DNA from: Sellimonas catena
GTDB lineage: Bacteria > Bacillota > Clostridia > Lachnospirales > Lachnospiraceae
Assembly: GCF_045063725.1 (NCBI RefSeq)
Contig: NZ_CP173695.1
Length of the DNA stretch: 64,000 nt
Reading direction: 5' to 3' (one strand)
A model generated the notes under the pieces. That model searched no databases and was not told where the DNA came from. It saw only the letters and a list, made by a program, of their open reading frames with translations. Shown here one piece after another: positions 17,601 to 27,090 of the stretch (positions are counted from its first letter, which is position 1; every line of letters starts with the position of its first letter). The position numbers and the translations under genes were made by a program.

Positions 17601-18928
17601 GTTCTCTTCTTGCGGCTATCCGCGCAAGAGATGTAAAAAAAGAAAAACGTGAAGTTCGGAGTGCTGCAATTGAAAAAATTCCGTTCACAAAAGAGATGAA
17701 GGAAACGTATACCATCCTTTGTCCGCAGATGTCACCGATCCACTTCGATCTGATTGAGCCTGCATTCCGGGCTTCCGGCTACAAGATTGAAGTGCTTCCA
17801 AATGATAACCGGGATGCGGTCAATGTTGGCCTGAAATATGTCAACAATGACGCCTGCTATCCGTCTCTGATGGTTGTAGGCCAGATCATGGATGCGATCC
17901 TTTCCGGAAAATATGATACCGATCATCTTGCGGTGATTATTTCCCAGACGGGAGGCGGCTGCCGTGCTTCAAACTACATCGGATTTATCCGCCGGGCGCT
18001 GAAAAAAGCGGGGTATGCCCATATCCCGGTTATTTCCATCAACCTGAGCGGACTGGAAAAGAATCCTGGATTCAAGATTACGCCGATGCTGGCGCTGCGC
18101 GGTGTATATGCCGCAGTCCTTGGAGATGTCTTTATGCGGTGTCTCTACCGGATTCGTCCGTATGAGGCTGAAAAAGGATCTGCCAATGCGCTCTATGAAA
18201 AATGGGCTGCTGTCTGCCGGAAATTTGTCTCTGAAGGATATCCTTCCAGACGCCGGTTCAAAAAACTTTGCCGGCAGATCATTCATGACTTTGATACTCT
18301 GCCGATCACGGATGAGAAAAAGCCTCGTGTCGGCGTAGTCGGAGAGATCCTCGTCAAGTTCCTCCCGGCTGCAAATAATTACCTGGTGGATCTCCTTGAG
18401 CATGAAGGCGCAGAGGCGGTTGTGCCGGATCTTGTAGACTTTCTGCTGTACTGCTTCTACAACTCCAACTTCAAGCATACCCATCTAGGAATGAAGAAGT
18501 CTTCCGCCCGGCTCGCAAATCTCGGTATCAAGGTGATCGAATGGTTCCGGAAGCCGGCTGTGGACGCATATAAAAAGAGCAAGCGTTTTACTCCGCCGTC
18601 CAGAATTGAACATCTTGCCTCCATGGCAAGTGAAGTTGTTCAGCTTGGCAACCAGACCGGTGAGGGATGGTTCCTGACCGGCGAAATGCTGGAGCTGATC
18701 GAGACAGGCGCAAAGAATATCGTCTGCACACAGCCGTTTGCCTGCCTTCCAAACCATGTGGTCGGAAAAGGTGTTATTAAAGAGCTTAGACGGCTTCACC
18801 CGGAATCCAACATTGTTGCGATCGACTATGATCCGGGTGCCAGCGAAGTCAATCAGCTGAACCGTATCAAGCTGATGCTCTCTACCGCAAATAAAAATCT
18901 CGAAAAAGAACAGCAGGCATCCATTTGA
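14664..18928 (+). pseudogene. Acyl-CoA dehydratase activase (2-hydroxyacyl-CoA dehydratase activator family), one-base frameshift
   Basis: Two overlapping frames together encode one protein of about 1421 residues. The first (14664-15113) opens with the ASKHA ATPase motif LGIDIGSTTVKIAVL and runs to ICAGGTG. The family then continues SFIDQMA, which is present but in the +1-shifted frame. Restoring one T at about 15062 rejoins them. Next come a second ASKHA domain (YLGIDAGSTTTKAAL near residue 321), a cysteine cluster (CQRCANHC, GNRCERG), and DUF2229/activase C-terminal regions. Such proteins are predicted ATP-driven electron donors or activators for radical dehydratases. The rest is intact, so a recent mutation or a sequence error is likely. 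Confidence 0.88.
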
Positions 18929-18989
18929 TGCCTGCCGGATCATCATTTAACAATACGAATACATTCTGCTTCAATGAGCAAACAGCTTT

Positions 18990-19025
18990 GGCTCTCGTTT
19001 TCTGATAAACGAGAGCCATTTTTTA
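18990..19025 (+). terminator. Terminator after acyl-CoA dehydratase activase
   Basis: An 11-bp perfect stem (18990-19000 with 19007-19017) has a 6-base loop and is followed by ATTTTTT. A separate 9-bp hairpin encloses the stop codon at about 18913-18935. Confidence 0.9.
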
Positions 19026-19045
19026 ACCTTCTGTTTTATCCGAAC

Positions 19046-19234
19046 TTATTCGAAACTCTGCATAGGCATATTCTTTACTTCGATTTGTGAGCTTGAAGAA
19101 GGAATTCCTTTTTCGTCCGAACAAAGTTCTAATAATACTGCCGGGGTCGTTTCGCTATTGCCGATATGCTCTTTTTTCGACGCACACCCATTGCATCCTA
19201 ACAGAATCACAGCTATTAAAATTAATATCTTCAT
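19046..19234 (-). CDS. Small predicted lipoprotein
   Basis: A 62-residue frame starts at an ATG behind AAAGGCGGGGG. The N-terminus MKILILIAVILLGCNGC resembles a short lipoprotein signal with a possible lipobox LLGC or CNGC. The rest is polar (SSSSQIEVKN) without a recognised domain. It faces the terminator of the activase gene and lies downstream of a long hairpin, with no obvious operon partner. It could be a chance frame; the signal peptide and ribosome binding site are the only support. Confidence 0.4.
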   Translation of the reverse strand: MKILILIAVILLGCNGCASKKEHIGNSETTPAVLLELCSDEKGIPSSSSQIEVKNMPMQSFE

Positions 19235-19328
19235 ATATTCTGACCCCCGCCTTTCTTTTTTTATATGTTATATTCATCATACCTGTCATCATTTGCTTTG
19301 TCAATTTTATATAATCGCGCACAACGCA

Positions 19329-19373
19329 AAATACTGTATGCCAGATACACCTGGTATCCTGCATACAGTATTT
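19329..19373. terminator. Long hairpin downstream of the aminotransferase gene
   Basis: A 13-bp perfect inverted repeat (19329-19341 with 19361-19373) has further pairing inside the loop. The T-run is short on either strand, so termination of the minus-strand aminotransferase transcript is likely but may be inefficient. The rest of 19235-19414 shows nothing else. Confidence 0.55.
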
Positions 19374-19414
19374 CACATAGGGCATATATAATAATATTTA
19401 AGAAGGGGCTTAAT

Positions 19415-20704
19415 TTATTCAGCCTGGGCAAGGAGCTTATCCACACTTACCAGTTTGACGCTCAGTGTGAATACTTCCATTGCCAGTTTGATCTCATCCA
19501 GTGTCGGATAAGACGGTGCAATTCGGATATTGCTGTCGTGCGGATCTTTTCCATACGGATAGGTCGCTCCGGCATTTGTCATCACAAGACCTGCTTCCTT
19601 TGCCTTTGCGACGATCGCCTTCGCGCATCCGTCCATGGAGTCAAAGGAGATGAAATATCCTCCTCTTGGAGCAAGCCAGCTTCCGATCTCCAGTCCGCCC
19701 AGCTCCTTTTCCAGAGAGGCAAGAACTGTATCGAATTTCGGTCTCATAATGTCCGCGTGTTTCTTCATGTGCTTCACCATGCCGTGAATATCCTTAAAGA
19801 ATCTTGCGTGGCGGAGCTGATTCAGCTTGTCGTGTCCGATTGTCTGAATCTTCATCTGCTCACGAATCTCTTTTAAGTTGGCATCAGAAGCGGCAATCGC
19901 TGCGATACCGGATCCCGGAAAACTGATCTTGGATGTGGAAGAAAACTTGTAGACCATATCCGGATGGCCTTCTTTCTTACACTCCATCAGAATCTCAATC
20001 AGGTAGTCCTGCTTATCTTCATAGAGGTGGTGGATTCCGTAAGCATTATCCCAGTAGATTCGGAAATCTTCTGCTGCCGGATTCAGCTTCGCAAAACGGT
20101 GTACCGTCTCGTCAGAATAGGTAATTCCCTGCGGATTGGAGTATTTCGGCACGCACCAGATCCCTTTCACTGCCGGATCTGTGCTTACAAGCTCTTCTAC
20201 CATATCCATATCCGGTCCGGTCGGAGTCATTGGGATATTGATCATCTCGATTCCAAAATGCTCTGTAATCGCAAAATGTCGGTCATATCCCGGAACCGGA
20301 CATAAGAATTTCACCTTGTCAAGTTTACACCATGGCGTACTTCCCATAACACCGTGAATCATGGAACGCGCTACCGTATCGTACATTACATTCAGACTGG
20401 AGTTTCCAAAAATAACGATATTGTCTTTCGGAACTTCCATCATATCTGCCAGAAGCTGCTTTGCCTCTTTAATCCCGTCTAATACTCCGTAGTTTCTGCA
20501 GTCAACGCCCTCTTCGCATACGAGGTCGGAACTGCTGGTCAGAACATCCATCATTCCCATAGAAAGATTCAGTTGCTCTGTAGAAGGCTTTCCACGGGAC
20601 ATATCAAGTTTCAGTCCCTTCGCCTTTACATCCTCAAACTTTTTAGTAAGCTCTTTTTTCAGAGCTTTCAGCTCATTTTTGCTCAGATCTTTATATGCTG
20701 TCAT
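19415..20704 (-). CDS. PLP-dependent aminotransferase (aspartate aminotransferase-like, AspT/PF12897 type)
   Basis: The start MTAYKDLSKNEL follows AAGAAGGGCGG; nine upstream in-frame codons are excluded. The 429-residue protein has fold-type I features: RGKPSTEQLNLS near the N-terminus, GNSSLNVMYDTVARSM, CPVPGYDRHF, CVPKYSNPQGITYS, YWDNAYGIHHL, and the PLP-lysine region FSSTSKISFPGSG. The C-terminal RIAPSYP supplies the carboxylate-binding arginine. This subgroup was first annotated by similarity to GntR/MocR proteins and is now linked to aspartate aminotransferases. The substrate here is inferred only. It has its own promoter and terminator. Confidence 0.85.
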   Translation of the reverse strand: MTAYKDLSKNELKALKKELTKKFEDVKAKGLKLDMSRGKPSTEQLNLSMGMMDVLTSSSDLVCEEGVDCRNYGVLDGIKEAKQLLADMMEVPKDNIVIFGNSSLNVMYDTVARSMIHGVMGSTPWCKLDKVKFLCPVPGYDRHFAITEHFGIEMINIPMTPTGPDMDMVEELVSTDPAVKGIWCVPKYSNPQGITYSDETVHRFAKLNPAAEDFRIYWDNAYGIHHLYEDKQDYLIEILMECKKEGHPDMVYKFSSTSKISFPGSGIAAIAASDANLKEIREQMKIQTIGHDKLNQLRHARFFKDIHGMVKHMKKHADIMRPKFDTVLASLEKELGGLEIGSWLAPRGGYFISFDSMDGCAKAIVAKAKEAGLVMTNAGATYPYGKDPHDSNIRIAPSYPTLDEIKLAMEVFTLSVKLVSVDKLLAQAE

Positions 20705-20739
20705 GGTTCTACCGCCCTTCTTCATTTTCACTGGTTTCT

Positions 20740-20768
20740 ATTGTATCGGGCTTTTGACTTTTCGTCAA
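20740..20768 (-). promoter_or_regulatory. Promoter of aminotransferase gene
   Basis: Minus-strand -35 TTGACG (20763-20768), 17-bp spacer, -10 TACAAT (20740-20745). Confidence 0.7.
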
Positions 20769-20892
20769 CTGTTTCTTGCAATTTTCTCTTTATTTTTCTA
20801 ATTTTCACGGGAAATCAGGTTGAAAATGAATTTTTTATGTTGATTTTATTCATTTTTCAGCCCATCCTGCAAGATCCGGTTGTGAACAGATT

Positions 20893-20926
20893 GAAAAAAA
20901 AGCGGAACAGCCGAAGCCGCCCCGCT
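20893..20926 (-). terminator. Terminator after gpmI
   Basis: An 11-bp stem with three G-U pairs and a short loop (20901-20926) is followed by eight T residues on the minus strand. Confidence 0.85.
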
Positions 20927-20944
20927 CATTTTGACATTCAATTT

Positions 20945-22486
20945 CTATTTACGTACAAGAAGGGATGTTCCTGTCATCTCTTCCGGCTGTTTCATTCCCA
21001 TCATCTCGATCAGAGTCGGTGCGATGTCTGCCAGACATCCTCCTTCTCTCAGTCCGTATGCCGGATCTGCGTTGACGATAATGAACGGCACCTGGTTGGT
21101 TGTGTGGGCCGTAAACGGCTCGCCTGTCGTCTCATCGATGAGCTGCTCTGCATTTCCGTGGTCTGCGCAGATAAACATCTGTCCGTCCACTTCTTTAATG
21201 GCATCTACCGCTTTTCCTACGCACTCATCGACCGCTTCGATCGCTTTAATGGCAGCTGCTTCTACTCCCGTGTGGCCTACCATATCCGGGTTTGCGAAGT
21301 TGATAATGATGACATCGTATTTCTGTGAACGGATTGCTTCAACCAGCTTGTCACACACTTCGTACGCACTCATTTCCGGTTTCAGGTCATAGGTCGCAAC
21401 TTTCGGTGATTTTACAAGAATACGGTCTTCTCCCGGATTCGGCTCTTCCACACCGCCATTGAAGAAGAATGTAACGTGCGCGTATTTCTCTGTCTCGGCG
21501 ATTCTTGCCTGTGTCATATTGTTTGCGGCAAGGAATTCTCCGAACGTATTTGTGATCTCTGTCTTATGGAACGCGATCAGCTTATTCGGGATTGTCACGT
21601 CATATTCTGTAAAGCATACATAGGTTGTGCAGATGCGGTCTCCTCTGTCAAATCCGTCAAATTCATCCGCACAGAACACTCTTGTGATCTCTCTTGCACG
21701 GTCCGGGCGGAAGTTGAAGAAGATGATGGAATCGTTGTTCTTGATTGTTGCGACCGGTTTTCCGTCTTTTGTAATGACAGCCGGAACAACAAATTCATCC
21801 GTCTTTCCGTCATCGTAGGATTTCTGTACTGCTTCTACAGCATCTTCGCATGTATTTCCTTCGCCTTTTACAAGGGCATTGTATGCGAGTTCTACACGAT
21901 CCCAGCGGTTATCTCTGTCCATTGCGTAGTAACGTCCCATCACGGAAGCAATCTCACCGACGCCGATCTCCTTCATCTTGTCAGAAAGTTCCTGCACATA
22001 ATCTTTTCCGGATTCCGGCGGTGTGTCACGTCCGTCCAGGAAGCAGTGAACATAGACTTTGGAGATTCCCTGACGTTTCGCAAGTTCCAGAAGTCCGTAG
22101 ATATGTGTATTGTGGCTGTGTACACCTCCGTCAGAGACAAGTCCGTACATGTGCAGTGCACTGTCATTCTTCTTTACATTTTCACATGCTGCAAGCAGTG
22201 CTTCATTTTCAAAGAAATCTCCATCCTGAATGGATTTTGTGATCTTTGTCAGATCCTGATATACGATCCGGCCTGCACCCATGTTCAGGTGTCCGACCTC
22301 TGAATTTCCCATCTGTCCGTCCGGCAGTCCTACCGCCATGCCGCTTGCATTTCCGCGGACAAACGGACACTCTGCCATTAATTTATCCATAACAGGAGTT
22401 TTGGCCTCTGCAACCGCATTCCCGTTGGTCTTCTCGCTCAGCCCATAACCATCCAAGATCATCAATACTGTTGGTTTCTTACTCAT
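20945..22486 (-). CDS. gpmI: 2,3-bisphosphoglycerate-independent phosphoglycerate mutase
   Basis: The 513-residue protein matches the family length. It has the N-terminal metal site VLMILDGYGLSEKTNGNA, the catalytic-serine block GNSEVGHLNMGAGR, CFLDGRDTPPESG, GRYYAMDRDNRWDR, and the C-terminal metal ligands NFANPDMVGHTG and CADHGNAEQ. It interconverts 3- and 2-phosphoglycerate using manganese. It lies at the distal end of the gap-pgk-tpiA cluster but has its own promoter and follows a LacI-type regulator gene. Confidence 0.97.
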   Translation of the reverse strand: MSKKPTVLMILDGYGLSEKTNGNAVAEAKTPVMDKLMAECPFVRGNASGMAVGLPDGQMGNSEVGHLNMGAGRIVYQDLTKITKSIQDGDFFENEALLAACENVKKNDSALHMYGLVSDGGVHSHNTHIYGLLELAKRQGISKVYVHCFLDGRDTPPESGKDYVQELSDKMKEIGVGEIASVMGRYYAMDRDNRWDRVELAYNALVKGEGNTCEDAVEAVQKSYDDGKTDEFVVPAVITKDGKPVATIKNNDSIIFFNFRPDRAREITRVFCADEFDGFDRGDRICTTYVCFTEYDVTIPNKLIAFHKTEITNTFGEFLAANNMTQARIAETEKYAHVTFFFNGGVEEPNPGEDRILVKSPKVATYDLKPEMSAYEVCDKLVEAIRSQKYDVIIINFANPDMVGHTGVEAAAIKAIEAVDECVGKAVDAIKEVDGQMFICADHGNAEQLIDETTGEPFTAHTTNQVPFIIVNADPAYGLREGGCLADIAPTLIEMMGMKQPEEMTGTSLLVRK

Positions 22487-22521
22487 TGTTTTCTCTCCTT
22501 TTTACTTTTTTCCACTCTGCT

Positions 22522-22550
22522 ATTTTACATGATTTTCCCGCCGCTTTCAA
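22522..22550 (-). promoter_or_regulatory. Promoter of gpmI
   Basis: Minus-strand -35 TTGAAA (22545-22550), 17-bp spacer, -10 TAAAAT (22522-22527), 36 bp upstream of the gene. Confidence 0.6.
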
Positions 22551-22585
22551 GCAGTGCCAGAAAACCTGCCGCGTTTCCGGGCAGT

Positions 22586-23623
22586 TTATACATAAATTTC
22601 TTTTACCGTTTCCCGCTCCATGAGCCGGACCGGAATCCGGATATCTACCTTTTTATCTTCCTTTTCTTCCAGTGCCTGAAACAGCAGTTCTGCGGCTTTG
22701 CGCCCTTTTTCCGCCGCGCCCTGTCTGACTGTCGTCAGTCTTGGATATGCAAATTTTGACATGCCAAGATCGTCAAATCCAATGATCGAAATATCTTTCG
22801 GAATCCAGATCCCGTGATGCCGGAAATAATCCATGGCTTCCAGAGCATAATAATCTCTGCTGAAAATGACTGCTGTATAATCAAAAATATGCCCCGCCAG
22901 AGACTGCAGCATGGCAAGCTGCCTGTCCTCATGGATACTTCCCATATAAATGTGCTCCTGCGCAAACGGAAGGTGTGCCTCCTTGAGAGCCCGCTTATAC
23001 CCGGCCAGACGTCTTTCAGACACATCGCCCGGTGTTCCGTCCGGATCGTATGGCCCGTCTGCAACATAGGCAATTCTCCGGTGCCCCTTCCCGATCAGAT
23101 AAGAGGCTGCCTGATAAGCTCCCTCTTCATCCTCGGTTCCAACATTTCTGAAGATTTCATCCTCCCGGAAATAGCAGTCGGTAAAAACTGCCGGCATTTT
23201 CATGTCCTTTCCAAGTTCTCTGCAGATTTCTGTCGGAATACCGATCGTCAGCAGACCGTCTACATTCCACGTATGTATCAGATCCCGGATTTCTCTCTCG
23301 GTAGATGCGGCGTACAGCATCATATAGTATCCACGCGACCGCACTTCCTTTTCAATCTCTACAATCATTTCAGCGGCAAGAGGATGATACAGTGTCTCAC
23401 GTTCGGAACCTGCCGGAACGTTGGAAATCACTCCGATAATTCTGGATTGATTCTGGACAAGCATGCGCGCTCCCATATTCGGGACGTACTGCATCTCTTC
23501 CATAATCCGTTCGATCCGCTCTTTCGTCTCTTTGGAGACCTTTTTGGTTCTTCCGTGTATAACATTGGACACTGTCATGGCGCTGACATTCGCTGCCTGT
23601 GCGATATCTTTAATCGTAACCAT
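22586..23623 (-). CDS. LacI-family transcriptional regulator
   Basis: The start MVTIKDIAQAANVS has a GAAGGGAAG site; an upstream extension is unlikely. The 345-residue protein has the LacI helix-turn-helix and hinge (VSAMTVSNVIHGRTKKVS), then a periplasmic-binding-like effector domain: RIIGVISNVP, IGKGHRRIAYVADG, ISIIGFDDLGMSKFAYPRLTTV. It sits between tpiA and gpmI in a glycolytic cluster, with its own promoter. It may sense a sugar or sugar phosphate and act on neighbouring genes; the ligand cannot be named. Confidence 0.92.
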   Translation of the reverse strand: MVTIKDIAQAANVSAMTVSNVIHGRTKKVSKETKERIERIMEEMQYVPNMGARMLVQNQSRIIGVISNVPAGSERETLYHPLAAEMIVEIEKEVRSRGYYMMLYAASTEREIRDLIHTWNVDGLLTIGIPTEICRELGKDMKMPAVFTDCYFREDEIFRNVGTEDEEGAYQAASYLIGKGHRRIAYVADGPYDPDGTPGDVSERRLAGYKRALKEAHLPFAQEHIYMGSIHEDRQLAMLQSLAGHIFDYTAVIFSRDYYALEAMDYFRHHGIWIPKDISIIGFDDLGMSKFAYPRLTTVRQGAAEKGRKAAELLFQALEEKEDKKVDIRIPVRLMERETVKEIYV

Positions 23624-23682
23624 TCTACTTCCCTTCCCGCATTTATGTTTCACGCTTCTCAGATCTTCTTCTGACTTTTTCT

Positions 23683-23711
23683 ATTGTACTATTTTCAGCT
23701 GCATTTTGCAA
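23683..23711 (-). promoter_or_regulatory. Promoter of the LacI-type gene
   Basis: Minus-strand -35 TTGCAA (23706-23711), 17-bp spacer, -10 TACAAT (23683-23688). Confidence 0.65.
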
Positions 23712-23741
23712 TATTTTCAGGGAAAGTGCCGGGTAACAGCA

Positions 23742-23773
23742 AAACCCTGCGGACATTTGAATCCGCAGGGTTT
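23742..23773 (-). terminator. Terminator after tpiA
   Basis: A 12-bp perfect stem (23742-23753 with 23762-23773) with an 8-base loop ends in TTTT on the minus strand. It separates tpiA from the LacI gene. Confidence 0.8.
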
Positions 23774-23780
23774 CTCTTCC

Positions 23781-24530
23781 TTATTTCCAGTTTACGATTT
23801 TACCAAAATCAGCTTTGAGAGAAGCTCCTCCAACAAGTCCTCCGTCGATATCCGGCTGTGCGAATAATTCCGGAGCTGTTGCCGGATTTACAGAGCCGCC
23901 GTACTGGATCCGGATTGCTTCCGCAGTTGCTTCATCATAGATTTCTGCAATGCATGCACGGATGCCTGCGCATACTTCCTGTGCCTGCTCTGTTGTTGCT
24001 GTTTTTCCTGTTCCGATTGCCCAGATCGGTTCATAAGCGATCACTGCTGTCTTTGCCTGATCTGCTGTCACGTTCTGGAAAGCAATCTTGATCTGCATAC
24101 GAACGAAATCCATTGTCACGCCCTGTTCTCTCTGTGCAAGAGTTTCTCCGCAGCAGATGATCGGTGTGATGCCGTGTTCAAATGCTTTCAGTACTTTCTT
24201 ATTAACATCTTCGTCTGACTCTCCAAAATACTCTCTTCTTTCGGAATGTCCGATGATGACATATTTCACTCCTGCATCTGTCAGCATTTCCGGAGCGATT
24301 TCTCCTGTATATGCACCCTTTTCTTCAAAGTACATGTTCTCGGCACCAATTACGATATTGCTGCCTTTTGCTGCTTCCATAGCCGGAATAATATCAATTG
24401 CCGGTACACAGAATACAACATCTGCTTCCTCTGTTGCTACGAGAGGCTTTAACTCGTTTACCAGAGCAACTGCCTGGGACGGAGTCATGTTCATTTTCCA
24501 GTTTCCGGCGATAATTTTCTTTCTTGCCAT
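23781..24530 (-). CDS. tpiA: Triosephosphate isomerase
   Basis: The 249-residue protein has the N-terminal lysine block IAGNWKMN, histidine block YVIIGHSERREYF, catalytic glutamate AYEPIWAIGTGKTAT and phosphate loop YGGSVNP. It interconverts dihydroxyacetone phosphate and glyceraldehyde 3-phosphate. It is 24 bp downstream of pgk and co-transcribed with it, ending at a strong hairpin. Confidence 0.98.
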   Translation of the reverse strand: MARKKIIAGNWKMNMTPSQAVALVNELKPLVATEEADVVFCVPAIDIIPAMEAAKGSNIVIGAENMYFEEKGAYTGEIAPEMLTDAGVKYVIIGHSERREYFGESDEDVNKKVLKAFEHGITPIICCGETLAQREQGVTMDFVRMQIKIAFQNVTADQAKTAVIAYEPIWAIGTGKTATTEQAQEVCAGIRACIAEIYDEATAEAIRIQYGGSVNPATAPELFAQPDIDGGLVGGASLKADFGKIVNWK

Positions 24531-24554
24531 TTTGTTTACCCTCTTTTCTGTGTT

Positions 24555-25748
24555 CTACTTATCGTTCGCTGCTGCTACGCCCGGTAATTCTTTTCCTTCA
24601 AGGAATTCCAGAGATGCACCGCCGCCTGTAGAGATATGTGTCATCTTATCTCCGTATCCAAGCTGGTTGACAGCTGCTGCAGAGTCTCCTCCTCCGATGA
24701 TTGTTACAGCTTCTGTGTTTGCAAGTGCTTCTGCCACTGCCTTTGTTCCATGAGCAAATTTCGGCATTTCAAAACATCCCATCGGTCCGTTCCATACAAC
24801 TGTCTTCGCATCTTTTACAGCCTCGGCAAAAATTTTCTCAGTCTCAGGTCCGATGTCCATTCCTTCCCATCCGTCCGGAATTTCTCCAGTCTTTACAATC
24901 TGTGTATTTGCATCATTTGAGAACTGGTCGCCGATAATATTGTCAACCGGAAGAAGAAGTTTCACGCCTTTTTCCTCCGCTTTTTTAATCATGTTTAATG
25001 CATACTCCAGATAATCATCCTCGCAAAGGGAGATACCGATCTTTCCGCCCTGTGCTTTTGCAAATGTATAGGCCATTCCGCCTCCGATGATCAGAGTATC
25101 CACTTTGTCAAGCAGTCTTTCGATTACAGAAATCTTGCTGGAAACTTTTGCTCCGCCAAGGATTGCAACGAACGGTCTTTCCGGATGTTCTACTGCGTTT
25201 CCGAGGAAATCGATCTCTTTCTGCATCAGATATCCGACAACAGCTGTATCTACATATTTTGTCACACCTACATTGGAGCAGTGCGCTCTGTGAGCTGTAC
25301 CAAACGCATCGTTTACGAATACATCGCAGAGAGAAGCAAGCTCCTGGCTGAATTTATCTTCATTCTTTGTCTCTTCTGCGCGGTAACGTGTATTTTCAAG
25401 AAGAATTACATCTCCGTCATTCATTGCTTCTACTGCAGCCTTTGCGTTTGGTCCTACTACTTCCGGATCTGCTGCAAATTTCACTTCCTGTCCAAGTAAT
25501 TCAGAAAGTCTTGCAGCAACCGGTGCCAGAGATAATTCCGGTTTCGGTTCTCCTTTCGGTTTTCCAAGGTGGGAGCAGAGAATCACTTTTCCGCCGTCGG
25601 CGATGAGCTTTTTAATGGTCGGAAGTGCTGCAACAAGACGGTTTTCATCTGTGATTTTGCCGTCGATCAACGGTACGTTGAAATCGCATCTTACAAGGAC
25701 TCTTTTCCCTTTTACATTGATATCATCTACGGATTTTTTGTTAAGCAT
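24555..25748 (-). CDS. pgk: Phosphoglycerate kinase
   Basis: The 397-residue protein has the expected two-domain motifs: RVLVRCDFNVPL, ILCSHLGKPKGEPK, LENTRYRAEETKNE, FVNDAFGTAHRAHCS, ILGGAKVSSKI, WNGPMGCFE and GGGDSAAAVNQLG. It makes ATP from 1,3-bisphosphoglycerate. It lies between gap and tpiA, with a terminator-like hairpin separating it from gap, so gap is probably expressed more strongly. Confidence 0.98.
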   Translation of the reverse strand: MLNKKSVDDINVKGKRVLVRCDFNVPLIDGKITDENRLVAALPTIKKLIADGGKVILCSHLGKPKGEPKPELSLAPVAARLSELLGQEVKFAADPEVVGPNAKAAVEAMNDGDVILLENTRYRAEETKNEDKFSQELASLCDVFVNDAFGTAHRAHCSNVGVTKYVDTAVVGYLMQKEIDFLGNAVEHPERPFVAILGGAKVSSKISVIERLLDKVDTLIIGGGMAYTFAKAQGGKIGISLCEDDYLEYALNMIKKAEEKGVKLLLPVDNIIGDQFSNDANTQIVKTGEIPDGWEGMDIGPETEKIFAEAVKDAKTVVWNGPMGCFEMPKFAHGTKAVAEALANTEAVTIIGGGDSAAAVNQLGYGDKMTHISTGGGASLEFLEGKELPGVAAANDK

Positions 25749-25775
25749 TGTTTTTTGCCTCCTTATTATTCTGAC

Positions 25776-25808
25776 AAAAAGGGTCCGGTCCCATAAAAGA
25801 CCGGACCC
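25776..25808 (-). terminator. Terminator between gap and pgk
   Basis: A 10-bp perfect stem GGGTCCGGTC/GACCGGACCC (25799-25808 with 25781-25790) is followed by TTTTT on the minus strand. Partial read-through must feed pgk-tpiA unless they have their own promoter; I saw no clear one. Confidence 0.85.
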
Positions 25809-25868
25809 TGCGTTGAGTCTTATTCCGGCAGGATAGCCTGCCCCGCTTATGATTCGGAATATCAGAAA

Positions 25869-26882
25869 TTATAATAATGTTCCGAAATGTTTGATTGTTC
25901 TTACCATCTGGCTTGTGTAAGAATTTTCGTTGTCATACCAGGAAACAACCTGAACTTCTGTTGTTCCGTTATCTAATGGTAATACCATTGTCTGAGTAGC
26001 ATCGAATAAGGAACCATATGTCATTCCTACGATATCGCTGGATACGATTTCGTCTTCGTTGTATCCGTAAGATTCGTTGGATGCTGCTTTCATAGCTTCG
26101 TTGATCTGTTCTTTTGTAACATTTCCTTCAACAACAGCTGTTAAGATTGTTGTAGATCCTGTAGGTGTTGGTACACGCTGAGCGGATCCGATTAATTTAC
26201 CGTTCAATTCAGGAATAACTAATCCAATGGCTTTTGCTGCTCCTGTAGAGTTTGGTACGATGTTGCATGCTGCTGCACGGGATCTTCTTAAGTCACCTTT
26301 TCTCTGCGGTCCGTCAAGTGTCATCTGGTCGCCTGTGTAAGCGTGGATTGTGCACATGATACCGGATTTGATCGGTGCAAGATCGTTCAGTGCTTTAGCC
26401 ATAGGAGCCAAGCAGTTTGTTGTACAGGATGCTGCGGAGATGATGTTGTCATCCTTTGTAAGTTTGTCGTGGTTTACATTGTAAACGATGGTAGGAAGAT
26501 CATTTCCTGCCGGTGCGGAAATAACAACTTTCTTAGCACCTGCCTTGATGTGAGCGGAAGCTTTTTCTTTGGATGTATAGAAACCTGTACATTCAAGAAC
26601 TACATCTACTCCGATCTCTCCCCATGGAAGTTCTTCAGCGTTAGCTTTTGCATAGATTTTGATTTCCTGTCCGTCAACTGTGATGGAATCTTCGCCTGCT
26701 GTAACCTTATCTGCTAATGCGTATTTTCCCTGTGTTGAGTCATATTTTAATAAGTGAGCAAGCATTTTCGGAGATGTGAGGTCGTTGATTGCAACAATCT
26801 CATATCCTTCTGCTCCGAACATTTGTCTGAATGCAAGACGTCCGATACGTCCAAAACCATTAATCGCTACTTTTACTGCCAT
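25869..26882 (-). CDS. gap: Glyceraldehyde-3-phosphate dehydrogenase
   Basis: The 337-residue protein has the NAD-binding start VKVAINGFGRIGRL and the catalytic cysteine block SAASCTTNCLAP. Other family blocks are ALNDLAPIKSGIMCTIHAYTGDQ, GAAKAIGLVIPELNGKL, RVPTPTGS and WYDNENSYTSQMVR. It oxidises glyceraldehyde 3-phosphate to 1,3-bisphosphoglycerate. An AGGAGG site lies just upstream of the start, and a near-consensus promoter drives it. It heads the gap-pgk-tpiA cluster. Confidence 0.98.
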   Translation of the reverse strand: MAVKVAINGFGRIGRLAFRQMFGAEGYEIVAINDLTSPKMLAHLLKYDSTQGKYALADKVTAGEDSITVDGQEIKIYAKANAEELPWGEIGVDVVLECTGFYTSKEKASAHIKAGAKKVVISAPAGNDLPTIVYNVNHDKLTKDDNIISAASCTTNCLAPMAKALNDLAPIKSGIMCTIHAYTGDQMTLDGPQRKGDLRRSRAAACNIVPNSTGAAKAIGLVIPELNGKLIGSAQRVPTPTGSTTILTAVVEGNVTKEQINEAMKAASNESYGYNEDEIVSSDIVGMTYGSLFDATQTMVLPLDNGTTEVQVVSWYDNENSYTSQMVRTIKHFGTLL

Positions 26883-26971
26883 GATTAATTCCTCCTAAAG
26901 TTTAATTTAGTTTCTGTTCTGCATGATGCAGATGGTGATTCTTCCTTGTTAAAGATTCATCAACCATACTG

Positions 26972-27000
26972 ATTGTACTAAAAAAAAGACAGGAATTCAA
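26972..27000 (-). promoter_or_regulatory. Promoter of gap cluster
   Basis: Minus-strand -35 TTGAAT (26995-27000), 17-bp spacer, -10 TACAAT (26972-26977), leaving a leader of about 80 nt. No riboswitch was recognised in the leader. Confidence 0.75.
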
Positions 27001-27090
27001 GTATCTTTACATATTTTTATCCAAGTTTTTGCCATTTCTCTTATATCGATTCCTGCCCTGCAAGAATTTTGTTTATATTCGATAGACATT

